Below are positions 6,977-14,185 of a stretch of DNA of 15,378 nucleotides, piece after piece. Origin of the DNA: an uncultured Mycoplasmatota bacterium (lineage in GTDB: Bacteria; Bacillota_I; Bacilli_A; RF39; UBA660). Position 1 is the stretch's first letter; every line of letters begins with the position of its first letter. The position numbers and the translations under genes are program-made. The notes below the pieces were generated by a model. That model searched no databases. It saw only the letters and a program-made list of their open reading frames with translations, and was not told the origin of the DNA. Location of the stretch: contig CAOKNI010000025.1 of NCBI GenBank assembly GCA_948470005.1, forward strand, positions 1-15,378, written 5' to 3'.

Positions 6977-8131
6977 ATGTATCGTAATACCTATGCTTTA
7001 ATTAATAAACAGATATTAAAAGACAATGTAGCAGAAATAAAGAAAAAATATCCCCATTATAAATATTATTTTGGAGTAGTTAAAAATAATGCTTATGGCC
7101 ATGGCGATGATGTTGTATCTTCTTTAATTGCTGGCGGAATTAATTATCTTGCGGTATCTAGTCTAGATGAAGCAATGCATATTCGTCAAAAAGAAACTGA
7201 AGTTCCTATTTTGGTATTAGAACCAATCAATTTAAAGTATTTGGATATTGCTCTAAATAACAATATTACTTTAACTATTGATAATATAGAAATGATAAAA
7301 GAATTATCTAAATTAAAAATATCTCATACTTTAAAAATACATTTAAAAATTGATTCTGGAATGAATAGACTAGGGTTTAAAAATAAAGAAGAAATAAATG
7401 AAGCTTATAAAATCATTTCGGGTACTGCTAATCTTTTTTTAGAAGGAATTTATACTCATTTTGCTACCTCTGGTCGTGGAGATGCTTATTATGATTTTCA
7501 AGTTAAACAAATATATAATTTACTTGCTGATATTGATTTGAAAAATATTCCCATAGTTCATTTTGACCGCAGTCTAACTTTTGTTAGTCATAAAAAATTA
7601 CCATATGTAAATGGTATCCGCTTAGGTATTATTATGTATGGTTTTAGTGGTAGTGTTATTCCTTCAAAAAGTATCAAAAGTAAATTACGTAAAATAAAGC
7701 ATTCTTTTTTTGGACCAAAAATGTCCGAATATATTAGTACTAATAATTTAAATTTACAAACAGCTTTTAGTCTTTATTCGGAAGTTATATCAACTAGAAA
7801 TGTTACAATAGGCGAAAAAGTAGGGTATAATGCTAATTATACTGTTCGTAATGATGGTTTTATTGCCACAATTGCGATAGGGTATGCAGATGGCGTTACT
7901 AAAGATTATAAATATGTTTTTATTAATAATAAACAATGTGAAATTGTTAGTGATTCTATGGATATGTTAATGGTCTTAGTTGATGATAAAGTCCAAATTG
8001 GTGATAAAGTTGAAATATTTGGCGATAATATTCCGATTAAAACGGTTAGTAACTTACTTAATACTAACAGTTATCATTTATTTAATATGATTACGAGTCG
8101 TGTTCCACGGATTTTTTTAGAAGAAAAATAA
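6977..8131 (+). CDS. alr: PLP-dependent alanine racemase-fold enzyme
   Basis: A 384-residue fold-type III PLP racemase, probably supplying a D-amino acid to the wall. The PLP lysine is Lys36 in VVKNNAYGHG. Also conserved: KIDSGMNRLGF, IYTHFAT, GIRLGIIMYG, the catalytic Tyr region KVGYNANYTV, IATIAIGYADG, SMDMLMV and ITSRVPRIF. Two features are unusual. The phosphate-binding segment, normally H-x-A-N-S-A, reads HFDRSLTF, keeping Ser but losing Asn. About 30 extra residues follow IMYGFSG before the second domain. It lies 21 nt after asnB with GGAG 8 nt upstream of the ATG, and 14 nt before the ATP-grasp ligase. Alanine is the default substrate; next to a D-Asp ligase-like gene, aspartate or another amino acid is possible. 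Confidence 0.85.
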   Translation: MYRNTYALINKQILKDNVAEIKKKYPHYKYYFGVVKNNAYGHGDDVVSSLIAGGINYLAVSSLDEAMHIRQKETEVPILVLEPINLKYLDIALNNNITLTIDNIEMIKELSKLKISHTLKIHLKIDSGMNRLGFKNKEEINEAYKIISGTANLFLEGIYTHFATSGRGDAYYDFQVKQIYNLLADIDLKNIPIVHFDRSLTFVSHKKLPYVNGIRLGIIMYGFSGSVIPSKSIKSKLRKIKHSFFGPKMSEYISTNNLNLQTAFSLYSEVISTRNVTIGEKVGYNANYTVRNDGFIATIAIGYADGVTKDYKYVFINNKQCEIVSDSMDMLMVLVDDKVQIGDKVEIFGDNIPIKTVSNLLNTNSYHLFNMITSRVPRIFLEEK

Positions 8132-8145
8132 AAGGAGGAGTAATA

Positions 8146-9354
8146 ATGGATTTTGAAGTATTAATTTTAGGTTCTGACCCTAATGCCTATTATATGGCTC
8201 GCTGTACTTTTGAAGCTTTTAAAAAAAAGCCATATGTCATTGGTCGAAGCCCACTTTCTTTTACTACTTATTCTAATATTTTAAATATAACGTATGAAAA
8301 AGATATGTGGAATGAAGAAGGATTTTTAAAAGTATTAAATAATTTTGCTAAGGAGCACCCAAAACCTATTCTTTTAATTAGTACTAATGAAACTTATACG
8401 GAATTTGTGAGTTCTAATAAAAATAAATTATCTTCTAATTATCTTTTTAATTTTCCAGATGTATCTATTATCAAAAGTTTAACTAATAAAGAGCTTTTTT
8501 ATAAGACTTATAAAGATAGTAAATTAGTATTTCCGAAAACTATTTATTATGACTGCCAGAAAAATACTTCTCTTAAAAAAATAACTTTTCCAGTAATTCT
8601 AAAACCTGCCAATGTTGTTATGTATAATCATATCACATTTCCTAGTAAAAATAAAATATATAAAATATCAAATCACGAAGAGTTAAAAGACACGATAAAT
8701 CTTATCAAAGAAAGTGGTTATAATGACAAATTAATAATTCAAGAATTTATTCCGGGTGGGGATGATGCTCTTTTTGATGCAGTTTTATATATTAATAGTA
8801 AAGGTAAATGTGAATTTATGACTTTTGCCCAAATTGGTTTGCAAGAACGTTCTAGAAACATGGTTGGTAATGCTGCAGTTTTAATTAATGGCTTTAATAC
8901 TACCAAAGGGGATGTAAATAAACAAGCCAATATTATAAAAGAATTTATGGAAAGTATTAATTATCGTGGTTTTGCGGAAGTTGACATGAAATATGACTCA
9001 CGGGATAATACCTTTAAAGTTTTAGAAATAAATGCTCGCCAAGGAAGAAGTAGTTATTATGTTGCCGCTCTTGGTAAAAATCTAATCGAAGTATTAGTTA
9101 ATGATTTAATTGAGCATGAATATCATGATTTTCAGTTTTTGCAAGAAAAAGTAATGCTTTCTTTTGTTCCAAAAGGTATTATAAAAAGATATATTCCAAA
9201 TAAAGAGTTTTTGAGGGAAGCTTTGAAGATGTGGAAACACGTAATTAAACCTATGGATGCCCCAGGTGACAAAAATTTTAAGCGGTTTTTAATGCTAAGA
9301 AAACGTTGGTTAAATTATTATAAAGAATATAAAAATAGTTATTGGAGGAGCTAA
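8146..9354 (+). CDS. ATP-grasp ligase, D-aspartate ligase (Aslfm) type
   Basis: A 402-residue ATP-grasp carboxylate-amine ligase. In Enterococcus faecium, Aslfm joins the beta-carboxyl of D-Asp to the epsilon-amine of the stem-peptide lysine in UDP-MurNAc-pentapeptide. Motifs: N-terminal VLILGSDPNAYYMAR; ATP-binding FPVILKP with Lys153; IIQEFIPGGDDALFDA (197-212); metal-binding FAEVDMKYDSRDNTFKVLEIN (276-296, Glu278 and Glu294 the candidate ligands); and ARQGRSSYYV. DMKYD-x-R-D followed by EIN-x-RQGRSS is, from memory, characteristic of this ligase group. AAAGGAGGAG precedes the ATG. The 3' end carries the GGAGGAG site of the second asnB, 2 nt ahead, so the two are tightly coupled. It could use another D-amino acid. 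Family confident, substrate inferred. Confidence 0.8.
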   Translation: MDFEVLILGSDPNAYYMARCTFEAFKKKPYVIGRSPLSFTTYSNILNITYEKDMWNEEGFLKVLNNFAKEHPKPILLISTNETYTEFVSSNKNKLSSNYLFNFPDVSIIKSLTNKELFYKTYKDSKLVFPKTIYYDCQKNTSLKKITFPVILKPANVVMYNHITFPSKNKIYKISNHEELKDTINLIKESGYNDKLIIQEFIPGGDDALFDAVLYINSKGKCEFMTFAQIGLQERSRNMVGNAAVLINGFNTTKGDVNKQANIIKEFMESINYRGFAEVDMKYDSRDNTFKVLEINARQGRSSYYVAALGKNLIEVLVNDLIEHEYHDFQFLQEKVMLSFVPKGIIKRYIPNKEFLREALKMWKHVIKPMDAPGDKNFKRFLMLRKRWLNYYKEYKNSYWRS

Positions 9355-9356
9355 AA

Positions 9357-11195
9357 ATGTGTGGAATTGTAGGATTTATTGATAAACAGAATAAAAAAAA
9401 TAAAAATATAACAATTAAAAAAATGGCTGATAAAATAATCCATCGGGGACCTGATGATGCCGGATATTATTCTGATGATTTTATTAGCTTAGGCCACCGT
9501 CGTCTTTCGATTATTGACTTAAAAAGCGGTAAACAACCCATATATAATGAAGATGAAAGCAAAGTAATTATTTTTAATGGCGAAATATATAACTATAAGG
9601 AATTAAAAGAAGAGTTAATTAAAAAAGGTCATAAATTTAAAACTGAAACAGATACAGAAGTGCTTATTCATGGCTATGAAGAATATAAAGAAGCTTTATT
9701 TCCTAAATTACGTGGTATGTTTGCCTTTGTCATATATGATAAAGTAACCCACGAATTAGTGGGAGCTCGTGATTATTTTGGCATCAAACCTTTTTATTAT
9801 TATCAAAAAGATAATGTATTCATGTTTTCTTCTGAAATTAAATCTTTTTTAGCTCATCCTGAATTTCAAAAAGAAGTTAATACCGACGCTTTAAAAATGT
9901 ATTTAATATTCCAATATTCTGTCCATGAAGAAACGTTTTTCAAAAATGTTTTCAAGTTAAAACCAGGACATTATTTTAAATATAAAGATGGAATTCTTAA
10001 AACAGAACAGTATTTTAAAGTTAAATACCATAAAACAAATAGAAATTATAATGATTATCGAAATGAATTAAAATCCACTTTAGAAGAGTCTATTAAATAT
10101 CATCAATTAACTAGTGATGTAGAAGTAGGTACTTATCTTTCTGGTGGAGTTGACTCTTCTTATGTAGCATCATTCGCTCATCCTGATAAATCATTTACTG
10201 TTGGCTTTGACATGAAAGGCTTTGATGAAACCAAAATGGCTAAAGATTTATCAGATATAATTGGTATTAAAAATTATAGTAAATATGTAAGTGGTGATGA
10301 ATTTTTTAAAATTTTACCAACGATAGTATATCATACAGATGAGCCTCATGCTAATCTTTCGACAGTACCTTTATATTTTTTAAGCAAACTTGCTAGCCAA
10401 GAAGTAAAAGTAGTGTTATCAGGTGAAGGTAGTGATGAAATGTTTGGCGGCTATAATGAGTATTACGAGCCTCTACTTCTTAGAATTTATACAAAAATAC
10501 CACTATTTTTCCGAAAGATTTTAGCTAATATTGTTACACCTTTGCCACACTTTCCAGGACAAAACACTATAAAGCTGTATGGGAAACCTTTTTATGAGCG
10601 ATATATTGGTCATGGTTCATATATGACGGAGAGTGAGGCTAATCTTATTTTAAATACTAATTTAAAAAGTGATGAGACTATTGGTGATATTTTAAAACCG
10701 TATTATGAAGAAGTAAAACATGCAAATGATATTACTAAAAAAATGTATATAGATATGTTTTTCTGGCTTCCTCAAGACATCTTATTAAAAGCTGATAAAA
10801 TGTCTATGGCTAATTCTTTAGAGCTTCGTGTGCCTTTATTAGATATAGAAGTTTTTAAATCATCAGAAAGTATTCCTACAAAATACTTAGTAAAAAATAA
10901 AGAGACCAAACACATTTTTCGTGATATTGCTTATGAAGAATTACCAGAAGAATGGGCTAAGAGACCAAAACTTGGCTTTCCAGTTCCTTTTGGGCGCTGG
11001 GCCAAGGAAGAAAAATATTATAAAATAATCAAAAAATATTTTAATAAAGATTATGTTGATAAATTTTTTGATAAAGCATATATTAATAAAGTATTAGACG
11101 ACCATTACCATAATATTAAAAGTAGTAGTTTAAAATTATATAATATTTTAATTTTTCTCATTTGGTATGAAGTTTATTTTGGAAGTGGTGAATAA
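9357..11195 (+). CDS. asnB: Glutamine-dependent asparagine synthetase-type amidotransferase (second copy)
   Basis: A 612-residue paralogue of the enzyme at 5126, with the same two domains. I chose ATG-TGT at 9357 so that Cys2 is exposed; an in-frame TTG at 9342 lies in the ribosome binding site. Glutaminase motifs: MCGIVGF, IHRGPD, HRRLSIID, FNGEIYNY, TDTEVLIHGYE, LRGMFAFVIYD, ARDYFGIKPF. Synthetase motifs: canonical PP-loop SGGVDSS (262-268; the first copy has Ser for the first Gly), LSGEGSDEMFGGY, KADKMSMANSLELRVPL. The copies are clearly diverged, most in the acceptor half, so they probably act on different substrates. Placed 2 nt after the D-Asp ligase-like gene, this copy is the better candidate for amidating ligated D-Asp to D-Asn, as AsnH does in Lactococcus. 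Its stop overlaps the next ATG by one base (TAATG). Confidence 0.9.
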   Translation: MCGIVGFIDKQNKKNKNITIKKMADKIIHRGPDDAGYYSDDFISLGHRRLSIIDLKSGKQPIYNEDESKVIIFNGEIYNYKELKEELIKKGHKFKTETDTEVLIHGYEEYKEALFPKLRGMFAFVIYDKVTHELVGARDYFGIKPFYYYQKDNVFMFSSEIKSFLAHPEFQKEVNTDALKMYLIFQYSVHEETFFKNVFKLKPGHYFKYKDGILKTEQYFKVKYHKTNRNYNDYRNELKSTLEESIKYHQLTSDVEVGTYLSGGVDSSYVASFAHPDKSFTVGFDMKGFDETKMAKDLSDIIGIKNYSKYVSGDEFFKILPTIVYHTDEPHANLSTVPLYFLSKLASQEVKVVLSGEGSDEMFGGYNEYYEPLLLRIYTKIPLFFRKILANIVTPLPHFPGQNTIKLYGKPFYERYIGHGSYMTESEANLILNTNLKSDETIGDILKPYYEEVKHANDITKKMYIDMFFWLPQDILLKADKMSMANSLELRVPLLDIEVFKSSESIPTKYLVKNKETKHIFRDIAYEELPEEWAKRPKLGFPVPFGRWAKEEKYYKIIKKYFNKDYVDKFFDKAYINKVLDDHYHNIKSSSLKLYNILIFLIWYEVYFGSGE

Positions 11196-12241
11196 TGACT
11201 AGAAGAAAGCGTAAAAAAGGAATACGAATTGGCCGTTTGTTATTACTTTTAATTGTTATTACTGGCATAATTTATATAGCAAAAGAGGCAGTATTTTATT
11301 CTAAGGATTTTAAAAATTTTTTCTTTAATAACGAAAAAAGTGAAGAAAATCCAAAAAGTAATGACAAAGATAAAGATAATGATAAGGAATTACAAAATAA
11401 TTATGAAGCTTGCTTAAATGAACCGTATAGTGAAGATGAAATAAATTATAAATTACAAGCAAAGATTGAGGAAATAGACAACTTAATAGCAAATAATTAT
11501 AAAGCATCAGTTTATTTTGAAGATTTAAAATTAGGATTTACTTACACTTATAAGCCAGAGGAAGTTTATTATGGATGTAGTTTAATAAAGTTAGTTGATG
11601 CAATATATTTAATTAATAAAGCAACAGTTAGCGATAATAAAATTGATTTAGATAAAGTCACAATAAAATATGATAGCAAATATGTTATGGCTTATTCTGA
11701 TGGACTTAAAAGGCACAAAATAGGAGATGATATAAGTTTACGCAACCTTATTAAATATGCTATATCAGTAAGTGACAATTCTGCTCATATGATGCTTATA
11801 AATTATATAGGTTTTAATAATTTAAAAGAATATGGTAAAAGCTTAGGTGGTAAAGTAATATTAACAGGTGGCGATAATTTTGGTAATCAAACTGCGGAAG
11901 ATACAAATAATTACTTGAAAGAAGCTTACCGTATAATTACAAAAAATGAAGAGTATGGCCAATTTTTAAAAGAAATAATGGATAACGATGAAAGAAACGC
12001 TTTTAATACAGATGATATTCGCATTTATCATAAATATGGTAGTTATGGCGACAACTTTCATGATATTGGACTAAGCTTGGAAGAGCATCCTTATGCAATA
12101 TCAATATTAACGTTACACGAGAAAAGTAATTATACCGAAGTCATTCAAACTATTCATACTAAAATTCGCGAACTAAGAGATTTATTTTATGAGAATCGTG
12201 AGAATAATTGCTATAATATCATATATAATAAAAATAATTAA
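11195..12241 (+). CDS. Membrane-anchored class A beta-lactamase-fold serine hydrolase
   Basis: A 348-residue penicillin-recognising serine enzyme. A basic start (MTRRKRKKGIRIGR) and hydrophobic segment 15-30 form a signal anchor, so the enzyme faces outward. A Lys/Asp/Glu-rich linker (about 46-68) follows. Catalytic motifs: S-x-x-K in CSLIKL (Ser129, Lys132), SDN at 193-195, and K-x-G in HKYGSYG (Lys280). The omega-loop region, GGDNFGNQTAEDTNNYLKE, is short and has no obvious counterpart of the deacylating Glu166. The fold fits, but antibiotic hydrolysis is doubtful; a D,D-carboxypeptidase, transpeptidase or other wall-peptide hydrolase is more likely. Translation is coupled to asnB by a 1-nt overlap. 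It is the last gene of the operon and is followed by a hairpin terminator. Confidence 0.8.
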   Translation: MTRRKRKKGIRIGRLLLLLIVITGIIYIAKEAVFYSKDFKNFFFNNEKSEENPKSNDKDKDNDKELQNNYEACLNEPYSEDEINYKLQAKIEEIDNLIANNYKASVYFEDLKLGFTYTYKPEEVYYGCSLIKLVDAIYLINKATVSDNKIDLDKVTIKYDSKYVMAYSDGLKRHKIGDDISLRNLIKYAISVSDNSAHMMLINYIGFNNLKEYGKSLGGKVILTGGDNFGNQTAEDTNNYLKEAYRIITKNEEYGQFLKEIMDNDERNAFNTDDIRIYHKYGSYGDNFHDIGLSLEEHPYAISILTLHEKSNYTEVIQTIHTKIRELRDLFYENRENNCYNIIYNKNN

Positions 12242-12264
12242 AAGAAGAATCGACTTCTTTTTTT
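12240..12264 (+). terminator. Terminator of the peptidoglycan operon
   Basis: AAAAGAAG (12240-12247) pairs perfectly with CTTCTTTT (12254-12261) around the 6-nt loop AATCGA, and the T-run continues to 12264. It starts within the stop codon of the serine hydrolase gene and closes the five-gene operon. Confidence 0.85.
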
Positions 12265-12340
12265 GATTTATAATTTTATAGATTTTTTAGACAATGTCAT
12301 TAAATAATAATTTTCATATATTAACATTAGGAGGAAATTT

Positions 12341-13261
12341 ATGGATTTTGATTATAATTTTGGCAATGAATATTATAAATATTACGATGAATATGGTTTA
12401 CAAGTAAAAAAATATAAAAAAATAGCTCCTGAGCAAGAACAGGATAAACAACCAGGTTTAGAGTATTTAATGGACCCGTTACCTGTTTTTGATAATCCTA
12501 GTTATAAAGGTTCAGGCAAATTAAAGGATAAAGTCGCTATTATTACTGGTGGAGATAGTGGTCTTGGAAGAGCAGCGGCGGTTGCTTTTGTAAAAGAGGG
12601 AGCAAAAGTGGTTATTCCCTATTATAATGAACATGAAGATGCCTTATATACAAAAAGGTATCTCGAAAATCTTGGTGGAGAATGTTTAATTATGGCTGGT
12701 GACATTACTAATCGTAGCTTTTGCAAGCGAATTGTTACTGAAACTTTAAATAAATTTGGAAAAATCGATATCCTTGTTAATAATGCAGGAGTTCAATATC
12801 AACAAGATAAGCTAGAAGATATAAGCGATAGTCAATTTGATTGGACTATGAAAGTAAACGTTTATGGCATGTTTTATCTTACCAAAGAAGTTTTGCCATA
12901 CTTAAAATCTGGCGCATCCATTATTAATTTAAGTTCGATTACAACTTTTTATGGCGACCCCGAGTTAATAGATTATGTTACGACTAAAGGAGCAATTGTC
13001 GGCTTTACCAGAAGTCTAGCCAGAAATCTAGCTTTAAAAAATATTAGAGTAAATGCTATTGCCCCTGGATTTTTTTGGACACCACTTCAACCAGCTTGTT
13101 GGGTAAAAGAAAAAATACCTTCACTCGGCGCTAATTCGGCGATGGGAAGAGGCGCAATGCCTTATGAACTTGCTCCTACTTTTGTATTTTTAGCTAGTGA
13201 TGATGCAAGCTATGTTACAGGACAAGTTATCCATAATAATGGTGGCGAAGTCATGGGTTAA
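12341..13261 (+). CDS. NAD(P)-dependent short-chain dehydrogenase, general-stress type
   Basis: A 306-residue SDR oxidoreductase with a Rossmann fold. Motifs: TGGDSGLG cofactor loop (69-76), DITNRSFC, LVNNAG (145-150), catalytic Ser198/Ser199 in INLSSI, Y-x-x-x-K in YVTTKGA (Tyr212, Lys216), and RVNAIAPGF. The extra N-terminus of about 60 residues (Tyr-rich start, then PEQEQDKQPGLEYLMDPLP) is typical of the group of Bacillus stress proteins such as YdaD and YhxC. Bases, spacing and motifs are intact, and AGGAGG sits 6 nt before the ATG. I could not identify a convincing promoter in the 76-nt gap behind the operon terminator. The substrate is unknown. It ends tail to tail with tspO over a shared hairpin. 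Confidence 0.88.
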   Translation: MDFDYNFGNEYYKYYDEYGLQVKKYKKIAPEQEQDKQPGLEYLMDPLPVFDNPSYKGSGKLKDKVAIITGGDSGLGRAAAVAFVKEGAKVVIPYYNEHEDALYTKRYLENLGGECLIMAGDITNRSFCKRIVTETLNKFGKIDILVNNAGVQYQQDKLEDISDSQFDWTMKVNVYGMFYLTKEVLPYLKSGASIINLSSITTFYGDPELIDYVTTKGAIVGFTRSLARNLALKNIRVNAIAPGFFWTPLQPACWVKEKIPSLGANSAMGRGAMPYELAPTFVFLASDDASYVTGQVIHNNGGEVMG

Positions 13262-13291
13262 AAAAAGCTTCTAGTAATAGAAACTTTTTTT
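13260..13291. terminator. Bidirectional terminator between SDR and tspO genes
   Basis: AAAAAAAG (13260-13267) pairs with CTTTTTTT (13284-13291), then a one-base mismatch, then TTCTA/TAGAA around a GTAA loop. A-run and T-run flank the stem, so it can terminate both convergent genes. It overlaps parts of both stop codons. Confidence 0.85.
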
Positions 13292-13745
13292 AGTTTAGTA
13301 CATATATTCCAATTGTTAAGTAAGTAGCAAAAAGTATCCAGACCATATAAGGAATATTAAGATATAAAGATATTTTTTTTCTTTGGCTAAATAAATATAA
13401 TAAAATAAGCATTAATATATCAAGTAAAATAATCCACAATATTGCTAAAAATCTTGCTTTCCATAAAAAGAAGATTAAGGACCATAAAGCATTAATGAAT
13501 AATTGAACATAATAAACAATATCTACAACATTATTTTCTTTATAATCCTTTTTATAAATATAATAAGATAGACCCATTAATAAATAGATTATTGTCCAAG
13601 CAATGGGAAATAAAATTTCGGGAGGAGCAAGAGGAGGTCTTACTAGACTTGTATAATCAATACTATTTCGAATTAAAAATGCAACAAGCCCGCCCATAGC
13701 CAATGGAAAAAATAAATAAAATAATAATTTAAAAAACTTTTTCAT
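13290..13745 (-). CDS. tspO: TspO/MBR family membrane protein
   Basis: A 151-residue, five-helix membrane protein of the tryptophan-rich sensory protein / peripheral benzodiazepine receptor family, which binds porphyrins and related ligands. Helices lie at about 6-25, 44-65, 74-95, 99-118 and 127-149. Family motifs: RPPLAPPEILFPIAWTIIY starting at 36, with the loop-1 proline pair and following W-x-x-x-Y; NALWSLIFF (85-93); PYMVWILFATYL (132-143). I chose the ATG at 13743-13745, which has AAAGGTG about 4 nt upstream; an in-frame GTG at 13760 lies before that site and would add only MERCF. No haem or tetrapyrrole genes are near, so the role is open (oxidative or osmotic stress sensing, porphyrin handling). 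Confidence 0.9.
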   Translation of the reverse strand: MKKFFKLLFYLFFPLAMGGLVAFLIRNSIDYTSLVRPPLAPPEILFPIAWTIIYLLMGLSYYIYKKDYKENNVVDIVYYVQLFINALWSLIFFLWKARFLAILWIILLDILMLILLYLFSQRKKISLYLNIPYMVWILFATYLTIGIYVLN

Positions 13746-13763
13746 AAAACACCTTTCCACTAA

Positions 13764-13775
13764 TACTATATAGTA
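13764..13775. promoter_or_regulatory. 12-bp palindrome TACTATATAGTA upstream of tspO
   Basis: A perfect palindrome lying 19 nt before the tspO start. Read on the minus strand it contains TATAGT, a good -10, so it may be the core of the tspO promoter or an operator over it. AT-rich palindromes arise easily by chance, so support is modest. Confidence 0.35.
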
Positions 13776-13800
13776 ATATTAAAAAAATATACATTAAAAG

Positions 13801-13893
13801 AGGTTTGAAAAATATAGAATAATACAAGATAAAATGTTTAAATCTGATTTTGGTAAATTTATTTTAGATCAGGAAATTGAAAAAGCATCTTAG
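13801..13893 (+). pseudogene. 3' remnant of a second rhuM gene
   Basis: Read from 13804 (TTT) to the TAG at 13891-13893, the frame encodes 29 residues beginning FEKYRIIQDKMFKSDFGKF. The C-terminus of the intact RhuM at 15122-15202 begins FEKYRITQDKLFESDFDKF: 15 of 19 residues match, and the DNA starts with a shared 17-nt run (TTTGAAAAATATAGAAT). This is the last tenth of a rhuM-type gene whose body has been lost. Upstream of 13801 the frame shows no further likeness. Its stop overlaps the stop codon of the opposite-strand permease fragment. An ATG at 13834 inside it would give 19 codons but has no ribosome binding site, so it is not a small gene. Confidence 0.8.
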
Positions 13894-14099
13894 TTGTTAA
13901 GAAGCTTTCTTTCTAAATAAGTAACAATTTTATATAACAAAAACGATATTATAACAAGAATCACTATTCCACTCATAACCATATTAAGATTAAAAACTTG
14001 TGTACCATAAATAATTAAATAACCAATTCCTTTACGACTAACTAAGAATTCTCCCATAATAACTCCGACTAGCACTGTATAGAGAAAAATATTTAGCAC
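13890..14099 (-). pseudogene. 5'-truncated ABC transporter permease (NitT/TauT type)
   Basis: Only the last ~65-69 residues of an inner-membrane permease remain; whole members are about 250 residues. GEFLVSRKGIGYLIIYGTQV is the cytoplasmic-loop end and following helix typical of the nitrate/sulfonate/taurine/thiamine-precursor permease group. The closing helix FNLNMVMSGIVILVIISFLL and a basic tail follow. The end at 13890 looks natural. The upstream end does not: a stop codon (TAA) lies in frame right before the GTG at 14097-14099, there is no ribosome binding site, and the DNA beyond is the rhuM promoter. No ATP-binding or solute-binding partner gene is in the window. It is a fragment left by deletion or replacement at about 14095-14110. 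Confidence 0.75.
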
Positions 14100-14109
14100 T
14101 TAAAATCAT

Positions 14110-14137
14110 TTGTTCATAGCCATAAATTTGGTATAAT
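14110..14137 (+). promoter_or_regulatory. rhuM promoter
   Basis: TTGTTC (14110-14115), a 16-nt spacer and TATAAT (14132-14137) with an extended TG (TTTGGTATAATA). Positions 14117-14138 match 19 of 22 bases of 5042-5063, the promoter core of the asnB operon. It lies directly against the broken end of the permease fragment. Confidence 0.7.
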
Positions 14138-14148
14138 ATAGGTACCAG

Positions 14149-14165
14149 TTTTATTCGGAATAAAA
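14149..14165. promoter_or_regulatory. 17-bp palindrome in the rhuM leader
   Basis: TTTTATTC and GAATAAAA are perfect inverted arms around a central G. The site begins about 12 nt after the -10, at or near the transcript start, and ends 5 nt before the AAGGAG site. It could be an operator (autoregulation by RhuM, whose N-terminus looks DNA-binding) or a 5' RNA hairpin. The function is inferred from position. Confidence 0.45.
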
Positions 14166-14185
14166 AAAGAAAGGAGATGGTTATT

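Noticed and set aside
8739..8930. 63-codon minus-strand ORF
   Set aside because: Antisense to the most conserved part of the ATP-grasp ligase; no start signals or recognisable motifs.
11325..11507. 60-codon minus-strand ORF
   Set aside because: Antisense to the charged linker of the serine hydrolase, whose Lys/Asp repeats produce the His/Leu/Tyr-rich shadow.
13834..13893. 19-codon ORF as an independent small gene
   Set aside because: It has no ribosome binding site, and its frame extends upstream into clear RhuM C-terminal similarity, so it is part of the rhuM relic.
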